From Emergomyces orientalis (taxonomy: Eukaryota; Ascomycota; Eurotiomycetes; Onygenales; Ajellomycetaceae): a DNA stretch of 64,000 nt. Positions within the stretch are counted from its first letter, which is position 1, and every line of letters begins with the position of its first letter. The stretch covers positions 620,001 through 684,000 of the forward strand of contig MOWL01000046.1 of NCBI GenBank assembly GCA_002110485.1, in the 5' to 3' direction. The notes under the pieces are model-generated. The model ran no database searches, was not told the DNA's origin, and was given only the letters and a program-made list of their open reading frames with translations. Made by a program: the position numbers and the translations under genes. Shown here in pieces: positions 12,195 to 25,373 of the stretch.

Positions 12195-15064
12195 CTTCAT
12201 CTTTTTTTTCTTCATCCTTTCTTCTTTCAGCAAAAGGATCGAGCAGGCAGGCTTGTTACGATTTTCTTCGGCGGCGGCATTGGCTTGGATACAACAAGAG
12301 CCCAAATCTGATTCAATGTGCTGTTGTAAGGTTGGTTTCACATATCGCCAACGCATATTTGCACTCGCATCATGATACTGAGTGGGATATCCCGGACAGT
12401 AACATCTTGAATCAAGGACAAATGTTCCTGTTGGTTCAAAGAATGCTAACTGAACAACAACATTGGCGCCAACCAAAAATTAAAACAACATAGCTTTTTG
12501 GTGGATCTATCCGTGATGCAACCAACGTATCAAGCCCAAAGTGGGTATGCATGATTCTGCCTGCAGTGGTGGTGATACCGGGTATAATATTTTATATTGA
12601 GACATGTTTCGAACAAAAAAAAATTACAGGCACTCAGTTTTTGCACAACACTGGACGAGCTTCGTTAAGGCAGCTCACCAAAGGAAACTTCCATTTCCTA
12701 GATTCGGGTACAATGAATGATATCAACTTTAAGGACGGAGGTCCGTCGCACCCCAGTTTGACGAAAACATCGTAAAACTATCAGTCATTCTGTAATGCAT
12801 CCAAAAGTAGTGGTGGGTAAGCTAGTTCTTTGTGGATGTGAGTCTTTTCTAGACCTGATAATCGAAACTAAGATCAAACCAATGTCATGGCGTCTGACTT
12901 GCCCGGCGGCGCATGAACAGGTGACAATGCATTTAGCGGATTGCTTTTACTCAGCACAAGTGATCCGCTTCTCGAAGTATGCACATTCATTCATTAGTGG
13001 TATCTCTCACTAGTCAATGGAAAAGGAGAATACATGTTGATAGATTGAGTCGTGCCCAGACAAGAGACAAAAAAAATTAAAAAAAGACTCGAAACCAAAT
13101 TCAGCACTCAAACCAAAAATGGATGCCAGGAGCAATGCGATAGGCGATGACGAAGACCAAATTAGCACATTTTGATTCACGGATAATTTTTCCCTGGCAA
13201 TTCATGTAGCCAAGTTTATACGGGTCTGTTAGAGCGCGTGCAGCAGTATCGTCAGAACGGCGGACGGACAGAGTAAAAGTCCTCATTTTGTTGTCAGAGC
13301 ATCGATTTTATCTATAGCACCTGCGACTAAGCAGGAAATTCATGTCCAGGACGGCCAAGACGGCCATATTATTTCCGCCGCTCGAATAGCTCTGGAGTGG
13401 GAAAAATATTTCATATGAACAAAGACAGGGCCACAGAGACAAGCCTGTCACATGCCATAATTTAAATAGCCCTCAGCTAAAGACATTACCATGCTTGGAA
13501 GCAGGGCATTCAGGGCACATTGTGACCTGAGTCGGAGTTCAGACGCAGAAATACTATTTCCGATCTCACGCTCTGGTAGCGAGATGAGATGCTGAACTAA
13601 GCAAGCTGACGCCAATTGCGTTCCCCTGTAAATTGCCTCCCCGTCCTCTTCGGGCTCTACTGCTGCCAGGGTCGGAGGGAGCACACGAATGATGCATTGG
13701 ATGGGGCAATATCTGGAAGTTAACGTTTCCCTGCACGTTATATTCGCTTCACCAGCTGGTTCCAATTAGTATCCATAAGTATATCCACGGCGGTCGAGGG
13801 GTGGGGACCCTGGAGCAACTTCGTTTTCGACGGTGGAGAAATGGACACTTAACGAAAATACCATGATGTTGATTGCCAATTTTGCCTACCATTTGCAATC
13901 TGGTCTAAACTGCATGGGCCATTTGAGCAAATATCATCACTTGTCCTCGTTGGCCATCCCATGAACTGGTTTTGTTGCCGTACAAAGCTCATGCGGCCGT
14001 ATTTGCCGAGGCGGGTTATGATATGCATCAAAAACTGATATGTTGTTTGCTGGTGCAGATATATTTTGTGTCATTATATTTAATTCAGGCAGACAGAATC
14101 ATTAATTCCACCATAGATTATGGTATTGATGCCCATGAAGTGAACACAAAAGACAAAAATAAACCGAAACTTAAATGAACGAAGTATAATCAAAAACATC
14201 ACAGAGCACAAAAGTGAGCACAATTCCTCCGAGATAAATAGCAAAACTGAGGCAATCGCAAGTGTTGAATGGACCAATCAGCAATTTCTAAAAGTTCCCT
14301 CTGCCAGCGCATCTGCCCTGGGTGAACGGATCCATGAAAACAAGTTCTGGTCATTGCAGGTTGAGCAAATAGTATGGGCAGACCATGAATCCATGATACT
14401 CATATGTTAGCGTCCACGAGAACATGCAATGCTGGTTCACCAATCTTCCGCCTGTTATCGGAAATAAAACATTCGGCACCATAAATTAGAAACCCGTTTC
14501 TCCGCCAATACAACCCAAAAAAACACAGATGTGTCCCCTCTTCCGTTGTCTTTTGCTTGTTTCTGCCGCTTCCTTTCCCTTCCCCTCCCGCACTCCCCCT
14601 CTCCCCCATGCAGAACTGGCTGCCTGCCTGGATCGCATCACTTGGACCTCGCCTGTAATGACTGGAAAATTTTACCTGAATACGAAACAGCTGAAACTCA
14701 GCCTGGAACCCTCTCTCGCTAACTTTGTTTGGACGAAATGCCAACGAAATGCAAGGATGTGCGAGATTCTCCGACAAAAAATTTTTATCCATAGTTATCA
14801 ACAAGGCCCCTTCTTCTCCGTAAATTTTGGGTTGGGCCGAAATTGCTAACTGTGCACATTTTGACGATACTCGAAGCAACAAGCCAAAAACAATATACCC
14901 TTTGCCCCACGCAAGGTCAGGATCTATGGATAATGGCTTGCTGGTACTTTTGGCGTTTCTTTCAGCGTGCTCCTCTAGTACGCGATATGCATACATGCAT
15001 AAGTTGAGAAAAATCCCAAATACTGAAGATATGAGGCGATCATGGCACACTGTTTTTCCAATTC

Positions 15065-15088
15065 AAAAAAAAAAAAAAAAAAAAAAAA
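15065..15088 (+). repeat. A24 homopolymer
   Basis: Twenty-four consecutive A. It could be a retroposed poly(A) tail, but I see no target-site duplication or coding sequence directly upstream, so a simple slippage repeat is more likely. Confidence 0.9.
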
Positions 15089-18000
15089 GCTCCAACCATC
15101 CAACCAGAGTGAAATAGAAAGAAAGGAGTAACTGGTCCCCAGACCCATGATACCAAAAAATAGGACCGAACATTGAAATTAGATTGTTGCTTCGACTTTG
15201 AAAGGTGAAGCAGAAAATCCCCAGTTTGTTGGGTCATGTCCACCTTCGTGTCCGTGTCTCCCTTGTTGAAACAACCACTCACCTAGCTAGGGTTTAATTA
15301 AATTACAAAGAATGCACAAAGACACCTGGAACAGAAATTGGAGATCACCAGGTATTTATATGTCATTCCTGCGCACTTATGGGATGCAAGGGAGCCGAAC
15401 CCATGTTGCTCACCCGTCTATCCCTTGCCTAGTGATGGACAATTATTAATAGTATTGAGACATGGAATATTGATGCTTGAAACGCCACCTATGTCAAAGC
15501 CCCGCAAGCATTAATAGCTCAATAGCTTCAGCTGTGCAGATTTTCTAGGTTGATACTTCCCAGTACACTCAGCTCTTGAACGGGTTGAAGGGTTGATGAG
15601 GATGAACTCGGTTGAAATTAGACCTCGATACCCTGATGGTGATTTAACCCTCCAATGCGCGATAGGAAAGAGGACGAGTCCTGGCAACTGATGCCGAGAT
15701 GATACTGCACAGCAGAACATCCTAGGTTAACTTGTGTCCCCTTTTCGTTACGTTTGCGGCTTCCTCGTCTCCCTAATTGGCAACGATCCTTATCTACATA
15801 GCTAACTAGCTAAGCTTCTGGGGAACAGAGGCGGTCAGGTTGGAGGTCACACACAGGGTTCCATCCGCTCTCAATAATAACGCTCACAATAAAGGGAACT
15901 GGCTGTTCCACCTCGGCTGGTTTATCACAGCGGACATTGGGGGTGGCGTTATTCGGACTCCATAACTGACTTCGATGGCTCCCAAAAGACGCTATGGCCT
16001 AGAGGGAACATTGCAGCGAAAAGAATGGAGCCCGTCAGTCAGTCCGGAGAATCCATAAGGGTTTTGCCTCCTCAGAGGCTGCCTATCAAGGATGAGGCTT
16101 TAAAACGTTCCCAATGGCAATCGTAACCATCCAGACCCAACTGCACGAAACAAGTCATTCTTTATATCGGTCCTCCCTTTATGTAGTAGTAGGGAGCTAG
16201 GTTTTTGTCATCAACTTCGAAGAATAAAATTGCAAACGAACATAGATCAGGTTTCGTGATGTGTGGTTTCTCAGACTGATTCCAATGGGAAGCCCCCCGA
16301 AGCCCCGAAGTTCCCTTCATCAGTAAACGTCAGTAGACAGGCAAGAATGTCTGGTTCAGGGCATCCATTTCAGCCAAGCTCAAGATTTCAAGACAATATT
16401 GAATATGTGCCGGATAGTTTGTTTTGCCGAGCGATTAGCAAGGATAAATAAAAAATAGCGAACGCTGGCCTCGATGAGTGTGGTTCTGGAGTCGTATCCA
16501 ATTCCATGAATACCCCTGCCACTGTCCAGTCGCGCGGTTTCTTTGAGTAGGTAAAATGAGCTCGAACCTGTTTGTCATAGCGTACGAGTTAAGAAAGTCG
16601 GAGTTGCTTCCCAGTGACGGTGAAACGCGCTGGATCCTGGATTTTTATTTTTATTTTTTAAAGCAATCAATGTCCTTTGTTGAAACAAAAATCATGTCTT
16701 TGGCCGTCCATATGATTTGATTTTTATTAGTCGATAACGTCTGACGAGAATTGCTGAGCGGGAAAATGGCACTAACTTCAGGCACAGGGTCCGTTTTCGA
16801 ATTGGACCGCCTAAGCCCGCCAACCTGATATTCAGGGGAGGAATTGAAAATTGCGCATCTGATTACTGCGTATCCCTCCTGAAAGTCGACAGGAGAGCGG
16901 TTTTCTGCAAGACTATGCCTCTTTGGAGGCCATTGTGAACTGGTTGATGAAGAATGCTGGCTGGGGGGGGGGAGGGGGAAGGGGGCGGCAGCGCCTCAAC
17001 AAATAGGTCGGGGGACAGTTGGCCGCGACTTTCCCCCGAACGAACCATCAATCCGCATCCAGCGGTTAACAAAAAATTTGGATCCCGCAATAATATCTAT
17101 CTTATCCTTGGATTTTGTCAGGAAGGGCTGTGATTAGTTCGTTTGCTAGGGCGTTGTGGTGTGGTTTCGCCAACAAAGTAGTTCCACTGTCAGCGGGGCG
17201 GGGAATGTTGGCTTTGTCGAGCCCGTCCATGAAAGTTTTTTTGAAAGTGAAAAACGGCATTAAAATGCGCACGGCGGGGGGTTGAAAGAACTTTGGTCTG
17301 CATGACTCGGTCCTCATCCACACACCGGAAGCTGGAGTGAAGTGCTTGGTTTACGCAAAACATGTGTGGTGGAATTTGTATGGAGACCTGCAGTGCATTC
17401 AGCCCTTGGCGGCGTCATCCGTGGAGAGTCGCCTTGGTTTGTTATTAACCAAATCGGGTTATATTGAATGGAGCAGAATTTCCCCTTGGGTTCGGGCTCA
17501 GGCCATGTCGTGTTTTGGCGCTCTAGTAATCCAGGTGCGTGTGGTGGAACATCGATGTCCACGCTGCCTGTAAAATTACGTCAGAGCAGATTGTAGTTAA
17601 CCTTTACACTGGCAAAATATCCGAACTGTTTTCAAAACTCTTTGAATAAAACAACTACTTTCTCTTCTTGAATTGTCAAGGTGGACGCCGACGCCCATAC
17701 TGAAGATGATAGGGCAGCACGATGGATGCTTGAGGTGCAGTGTAAAAAATGCTACAGGATATCGGCTTAGTTTCAATTTCGGCTGTAGGCAGGCTTAACT
17801 CGGTAGCTGTTTTGCTTTCTTTCTTCCGCCAAAATCAGCAACGTGCCTTGCACTCCACGCTGCTTCTGGACAAAGGAAGTTAGCTTCGGAGCCTTCGAAA
17901 TCGTGTTACCAAAAAGGTAAATTTGTTACAGGAATGTATTGAGAATTGGCATGAATGCATGAAAGGACTTCAAGCGAGCTGAACGAGAAATAGCCCTGGA

Positions 18001-20173
18001 AAATATGAAATATGATTTCAGGTTCCAGTCTCGATGAGGTCTGGGGCGTTTTTAAGTGGTTGATAATCATACTGAGAGGTGCAAAAGTCGGCGATTTCGT
18101 GGAAATATCTTCTTTGCATTCCTGGCCAAGGCTGCTGGCAAATATTCAAAACCTTAGCTATTGATTTGGTACCCATTTGACCATGGTCATGTTCTCCTAA
18201 TCGCAGAATGACTGAATGGCGGCCAGAACAAAATTCAACAATGGTCCTCGTTATAAAATAGGCCATGCGAGTAAATTAGCCATATTGCATAGTTTTCGGA
18301 GTTGTCTCCCCGCCTGATGTGCGAAACCCTGAATCAGGTGTCAATTTTTGTTTTTTATAAAATAAAATAAAAATTTTAAAAACTACGATACGTCTGATGA
18401 TGGATGAATGAAAAATCGGTCCTTTCTAGGCACGGAATGATCAATTTTGAGAGCCTGACGAGACGATCAACAGGGAAATAATCCAGGACGATTTGTCCCA
18501 TCACGATGCAGGATTTCACGTCACTGCTCGTTGGAAATTTAACCATCCAGTCAAACCAGCATTGTTTTGGTCTTCCACTCCAATGGAGCTGATACCAGGT
18601 CGCCATGGATGATTGGATCGTGCACAACCCCGATATATTATTAATTGGGTGGATGGAATAAATCCCCAGCCGCTTATCCTGAGCCCAATAATCCAGATAC
18701 TCGCACATTGAGAAATGTACGGCACTCAAGAGCTTTTACCAATAATAGTCATTCTCAGTTTGCATGCAAGGGCGAATGAAGTTGCGTAAATAGCAGCTGG
18801 TGCCAGTACCAAGGAGTGGGCGCGTCTATCCTCTGACTCCAAAGTATTTGGCCGATCCTGGGGGGTGTGAACCGTGTGATGTTACCATTAAGCTCGAGGC
18901 TGGAAGATGAGAAAAAAGAAGTAGAAAGGAAAGCCCCGTGACTAGACTTTATGCATAAAGGCGAGGTTTTTGAGGGGTCTTACTAGGCTGCGCATTTTTA
19001 CCACAGGACCAGATGAGGCAATGAGGAAGCAGATATCTGGTACAAGGAGTGACCCGGTTTGCGCCATTGAATATATGTGATTTTTGGTAACGCATTGGTC
19101 GTTGGTTGCCTGGATCAAAACGCAATAAAAAGGAATATGCGTAATTGTTCGGTGTGAGGTGAAATGTTTTGAAGGTGGTCAATAGGCTAGCTGGCTTGGT
19201 AACCCAACGAGAGAGAGCATACGAGTGATGGTCCTGCGTTTGCTTGTTTGCTTGGTCCAGTTGAACCTAGGTGTCAATTTGGGGGTTCGGGGTTTTGGTC
19301 GAATTCCCAGTGTCCCTTCACTAGTATGAATATGGTGGGCTCCTTTCGTATGCAGAACGTACCAATAACATAAACCCTCTCACTATAATTTTTGGCTTGA
19401 CCTTTTTTATCGATAGCCCGATTGTGTTTCCCCCTTCCTTGAATTCGTAAGACTACTATTATTCGATTTTTTGATCCAAGGGAAAGTTTCCACACAACGC
19501 CCTGGGAGTCAAGTCACTATTAGCAGGGCTTCCAGCTGCCGTGTTTGCTTTGCATTTGGTGGGCTCGCTTGTAATGTTGTAATGCTGGAGTCACTTTTAG
19601 GTGGAGAGTTAACATGATCCCGCTCCCTAACCTTGCATGTTGAATGTGACCTGAAACAGATTAGTGATGTCCTCCTGTCCATAGGCTGTGCATGTCTGAG
19701 AGCGACCCGAGAAAGCCGCCATATGCAATTGATGTGATTTGCTGTTTGGATTCAACAACGGACAGATTATCATCCTAAACTATGCCACACTGCGATGGTT
19801 TCTGCTTTTTTGAAGATCACTGGCACAGTGATGACCCTCTTTCTGGCATTTGCCCCCTCGGCTGCGAAGGCAAGGGAAATGGACCCAAGAAGCCAAAAAG
19901 ACTGGGATGTGGGTGAGTGAGTGAGAAGCAAACAAGCGTTGAACGCCAAACTAGTTAAGGATAGGGGAGGCAGGCAGGGCGTGACCAAGGTCACCCAAGC
20001 AAAAAAGAAAATGGCCCTCCAACTTTCTCATAGAAACTGTAAGGTATTTTCTGTTAAGCAAAATCGATACATTATTACATGATTTCACTACTCAAAACTA
20101 TCAGTTGCCTACCATGGCCTCAACCACTCATTGTTGAGGGGGCCAGAGGAGGGTGAATGCAGGCCATATTTTT

Positions 20174-20187
20174 TACCTAGGTACCTA
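20174..20187. repeat. TACCTAGGTA palindrome (with extra CCTA)
   Basis: Perfect 10-base palindrome at 20174-20183 followed by CCTA. The same core occurs at 47224, 47964 and 60565; see findings. Confidence 0.85.
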
Positions 20188-23090
20188 ATCACATGTATGT
20201 ACGGGACATATGAAGAAGATGCTCAATGCGAAGGAAGGTTCAGAAATTGTGCTCCAGACGCCACAAGACGAAGTGAGACGCCAGCCAGGTCTGGCTGGTA
20301 TTTATACATGTATTATTATTTTCAAGTTATGTGATATTCGCTACGATCTTCGGGTGAACATGTGTGTTCAAGTGTATCTTGCCCGGGTCCCGGTTAACTT
20401 CTCTTCCATATCAATTGTTGAATATGAAACTGGTCTGACTGGCTGGATCCAAGGGTTGTGTCCATCCTCATCCCCTGCTCTGTCCTGGAAACAATGGGCG
20501 AAAACATTTATTAATATTATTGGTTGGCAGGATATTTAGTTTCTCCTCCACTCATGAGTGGTGTCAGTTATCTGGGAGCTCCGTACTGGCGAGCCGACGC
20601 CCGGTCTAGAATTCATTGGGCGAACGGGAAAAGGCAAGCAAGTTGAAACCGTTGTCCTCCGCGCGTTGTCATTGATTGACTGGGCTTTTTCCTGCGCGTT
20701 TAGGTCCTGGCGGCGTGCCCCAGCGTGCCATTCAATAAATTAAACCACAAGGCGCGTTCCCCAACCTGACAAAGCAGCAAGGCGCCCATACATTCCATGA
20801 GTGGAACACTTGACAGGGAATCTTGAGGATAGGAGGGAAGTAGAATCCCTTTCTTCGACGAAACACAATCCTCAGTGGCTAGCTGGGTAAGGAGCAACTC
20901 TGGTCGTGTCAAGTCTTCGTGCAAAACTACATGTGGCGGATTGCTTTTACTTTGCAAAGGCTTTCACCAGAAACAGTGTGTCGTATCATAAATAATCCCT
21001 GCCTTTTCCTTCCTGCCAGAAATGAAGGAGAATGAAAAAGAACGCCAAACCTTCTTCGCCTTTCCAACACCCACAAACTGCAGGCTGGACAGGATTGGGC
21101 CTAGCCTCAAAGTTCTCGTAATGAACATGGATTTTTAGCCTCCACCCACGCGTTAACTAACTCTTAGCTACAAGGGAAGAAGCGACAGTTCTTTGGATGC
21201 AGTGGATGAGCCAGGTTCTCGAGGGCTGGTTTTTCTCTGATTTGGAGCTAAAGAAAATCGACATTTCATGTTTCAAAAAGGGGCCCAAAGAAAGTCACGA
21301 CGGTCAAAAAGAAAAGAAGAAAAAAAGAGGAAGAAGCTCCAAAGGAATCTTGAAATAACCAAATTGCCATGTTGTGATGCCATAAAAGTTTTTGTCCGTG
21401 CGGTACCTGGTGATGAGTGTCGGGAGCATGCTGTGGCCTCCACCACAAGCCACACACATGACTTTCTAAAGAGTCGCAAATTCAACTCAAATCATGCCCG
21501 GCATGCCCCATCATGAAATCTCCAAAAAGCACCCCGCCACTTCCGCAGCAGAAAAACAAGCAGGAGGTTTGTTCGAGACGACCATTCCGGTGGCACCGAT
21601 ACTACTCCTCCACTCCTTTGTTAGTGTGTGCGCCTGGAAAGCCCCATTTTTCATGACCTTTCTTGCAACTATTCCATGCTCATCATTATTATCCCCCCGA
21701 TCCTCACGCACTATCACCATCGTCATCATCATCATTTAATCTTCCACCGCCCACTTGCCCCGTAAACCCCTGATCGATTACTGGGTAAGTCCTGAAGCTG
21801 GGCATGGTTAGTCTGCTGATTACCTTAGTCCATCATGGGTTTTTCATGATTCTTTACCCACATCCTCCGAGCATGGTAACTTTCCACAAACCCATACAAA
21901 TTAGTTACAGCTCCTCCCAGAGTCCCAGAAAGGGCTGCGGCAACATTTCTTAACTTAATATTCGTATCCAGCTGCATGGTTTACTACTTCTTAGGGTTAA
22001 AGGAATTAATAACCAGTACGGAGTACTTCTAAAAATAATGCTATGCAAGCAACTCACCCCTCCCCCCGGTCTCGCTCGGTTTTATTGCTTCGTCCGAATC
22101 GCTAGCTGGGTACCCTACTCATCGGCTTGTCCGATATCGTCGTCCACAACTTTCGCTGTGCTTACCAACTCCGTTCAACTAAATACCTGGAATAATGAAA
22201 CACGGAAATATAATGCAGCAATACAACACCACAAAAGGCAAGAATACTATGGGAAAATAACCAGTCTAAAACACCCAGTTTATTTTAGTGTGCCCCGGTG
22301 TGATGTCGCAGGAGCCAGAACACAATTTTCCCTCTCACTCCCACGAGTTTTTAGTCGGAACGCCAATCCCCTTTTTCCATTTTCCGTCTTTCTCACACCG
22401 TGAATTAGTTTGGTTAAACCTGTGAACAAAAAAAAAAAAGGAAATTGAATCCCTGAAGCTGGCACAGAGCCTTTTTTTTTTCTTTCGCGCATTTTAGGTT
22501 TGGTGAAACCTAGGGGAAAGAAAAAAGTAAAATAAATAGAGGCCCCCTCTAATCTGCTTGCAGCTGGCGATTGCTAGCACAGCTAATACGACGACTCCAT
22601 ACAACTCTAACTTTGCGTTGAAGCAGGAGAGAAGTATATCAACTCGCGCATTCAAACGGAGGGATGGAGGGTGAAATGTAGCTAGGAGATAAGAAGAGTG
22701 TAATGATTGTGTCGGGGAGTAACTAGTGGGCGCGAGTTGCCAATGTTCTCCAATGTTCTCCATTTTCTGTACTGTACATACATCTGTACCCTGTGAACCT
22801 CCTACATACCCTAGGGTACATACCAGTACACAGAAACTTTCTTGGACTTTGTTCAGTTTTGCTTTTACGTTTCATTAGCGCATTGTCGATGAGGAGAGAA
22901 GAGACCATGGATGGTCAAGATATGGATGGATGCGCTCCTCATGAGGAGGCAGATCTTTGTTGATTGAGAGAATGGGTAAAATCAAAGAATTAATTGCATT
23001 ATTGCTCTTTTTTTGGTTTCCTTTTTTTTTTTTTTTCTCAACGAAAAGAAAGTCATCGTAATTACTCATTGGGAGCCTGCTGGCGGATCG

Positions 23091-23118
23091 GACTGACTGA
23101 CTGACTGACTGACTGACT
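23091..23118 (+). repeat. (GACT)7 tetranucleotide microsatellite
   Basis: Seven perfect GACT units in the pyrimidine-rich upstream zone of the cyclin gene. Confidence 0.95.
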
Positions 23119-24334
23119 GGAATTATAGAATCATGCAGGTTTTACATTTTTAATGTTGATCCTCTCAAGTCAAAAAAGAGAAGACAAAGCACAGGCTCCA
23201 TGCTTAATAAAGACACACGTATTTCAGCGCACTCACACAGACACAGACACAGACACACACTGAACATACCCACACAATGGATCCAACCACTAAGAAGTAG
23301 CAAGGCGTGCGATTATTGGATGTGATACGGGGTTGCAGCTTGCAAGCAGCAGCAGGCAGCCCATCCGTCAGTCAGTCCGTCCGCATCCAACGACTATCAG
23401 CAGCAGTGTATATCATCTGTAGCGAGGGGCGTCATCAAGTCAGGCGGCTGTTGCCCCTAGTTCTGACTGAGCCTTGTCTGTTTGTCTGCCTCTGTCCACA
23501 CCGGGCCTAATGCAGCAAGCAAGCAATAATAATAATAATACTAGCAGGCAGTCTGAGGAGGGAACATCGTGTTGGCTAGTAGTTATAAGCGTTCGAATGA
23601 GATGAGTGAGGAGCTTGTCCATAAATTAAGAGGGACAGCGGGTAATAATAATATCTTTGACCCCCTCGTTTCGTTCTTTGAATTAATGAGGCTAGTTACA
23701 AGGACTGGAGCCCTTAGGCCAGGTAGACAGACAGACAGCGCCAGGCTTTGCTTTTTTTCCTTCCATATATTTCTTTTTTTTTCTTTTTCCACTTATTTAG
23801 TTCTTTGGGAGACCAGGACGACCCGTGGATGAGCATGTTCCATGTCCCTGTCGTTTCCATTAGTACTGCTGCATCCACATTATTTCAGACACCAACCAGT
23901 GTTTGGGATTTATTTTTATTCCCTTTTCCTTTTGCCATTCCTTTTCGCCCTTCCTTTTTCTCCCAAGACAACACCAAACAAAACACAAGACAGCGAAGGA
24001 TCAGCCAGTCCTGACCTGTTTCCGGGCCAATCTTTTGCTCCAGCTGGACTGACTAAACTAAACTCCCTCCTTTTTTTTTTTAAACAAAAAACCCTAACTG
24101 ACAGGCTTCAGCCGAAGAAGTGCAACTCTCTCACATGTGTGTGGCGGTGGGATGTCTTTTCTGCCTCTGCCTGCCTGGCCTGCATTCATAATAATAAAAA
24201 CAACTAACTCTATTTGATATATTCATTTTTTGGTTAAATTCTGCCTTTCTTTTTTCCCCATTATTTTTTTATCTAATTACTTATTTACCATGCTGGATCA
24301 TGGGTGTTGCAAATGAAGGAGTTATAATTAAAGA

Positions 24335-24370
24335 ATCATCATCATCGTCATCATCATCATCATCATCATC
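24335..24370 (+). repeat. (ATC)12 trinucleotide microsatellite, one interruption
   Basis: Run of ATC/CAT units with a single GTC interruption, about 1 kb upstream of the cyclin start codon. Confidence 0.93.
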
Positions 24371-25373
24371 AGAGTGGCCAAATACATATCTTCGGATCCA
24401 TTCTCTCATTTCTTCTCCAGGGCGGCGTTTTTCTCCTCTCGTCCTTTTTTCTGACACCTTGATATAGCCTTTTTTTATATTTTTACTAATTTAATTTTTT
24501 TAATCCTTTTCCTTTTTTCTTTTATTTTTGCTATACTTCGCCGCTACCACTATACTACTTCGACCGGGTGGAACGACTGGCTTGTTATCTCCATCCCGCC
24601 ATGCTCCATCCGTGTATGTGAGACTCCTCTTTCATCCCAAGTGCCGAGAGCTTCCCTCAATTTCTCCACCAGAAACTCTCTCTCTCTCTCCCCTCCCTCT
24701 CTATAACTCTTTTTTCTGATTATCTCGCGGCCTGTCTCTGCCGAGGGGGCGTGGGTGGTGGCTGTTGCTCGCTCTCCTATTATTACCTCTTCTCCTATTG
24801 TTGATTATCTTCACTTTCGTCATAGCCTCCCTCATTTGTCCAGCCCTCATATAATTGCCATTATTCCCTTTATCATCAATCAGCTCCCTCCTCCCACCGT
24901 TTTCGAGGTTATGCCGGCCCGGTTGTTGTCCTCCGACCCAAATATTATAACAAACTTTTGCTCCATACCTCACATCTAAATCTAAATCTGTCTATCCGTC
25001 TGCCTATCTGTACCTCTGCCGCCCAGCCCTGTCACCCCCTTCCACCGCCCCAACTTGCGTCACTCTTATCCACCACCCGATTCCAATTCAATCACCATTA
25101 TTGTAACTCTTGTGAATCGAACACCCCAGTCTTGATTGATGGCCTGATGGACCGATGGAACGATAGTGCAATTGAGTGACCGGCTTCTGCCGTTCCAGAT
25201 GCCCCTCCTCCCTTCCACTGCTATTACTAGTACTCGCTCATCCTCATCTTTCCCTTACCATTCCGTTTCACTTGGGGTGTCTCTATATCAATTCACCCTC
25301 GTAAAACGCATTTGTTCCTTGGATCCCGATTAAACCCTCTCTCCCTTTCAACGCCGTTGCATTTCCGCCCTCA

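Larger units (their letters stand above)
10115..25373. other. 15-kb gene desert upstream of the cyclin gene
   Basis: No frame longer than about 220 codons and none with a recognisable domain, plausible splice chain or family motif. Base composition is mixed rather than uniformly AT-rich. From about 22 kb onward the strand becomes pyrimidine-rich with clustered microsatellites, as expected for a long promoter/5' leader feeding the plus-strand cyclin gene at 25374. The left end contains the promoter of the NADH dehydrogenase gene. I looked for tRNA B-boxes, 5S rRNA and transposon proteins and found none that I can support. Confidence 0.55.

Noticed and set aside
14400..15050. Minus-strand open frame of about 216 codons
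   Set aside because: It begins at a GTG, has no domain or splice context, and one such frame is expected by chance in this much six-frame sequence.
12936..20951. Direct 16-base repeat GCGGATTGCTTTTACT at 12936-12951 and 20936-20951
   Set aside because: One shared 16-mer is about what chance gives in 64 kb, and the flanks do not match.
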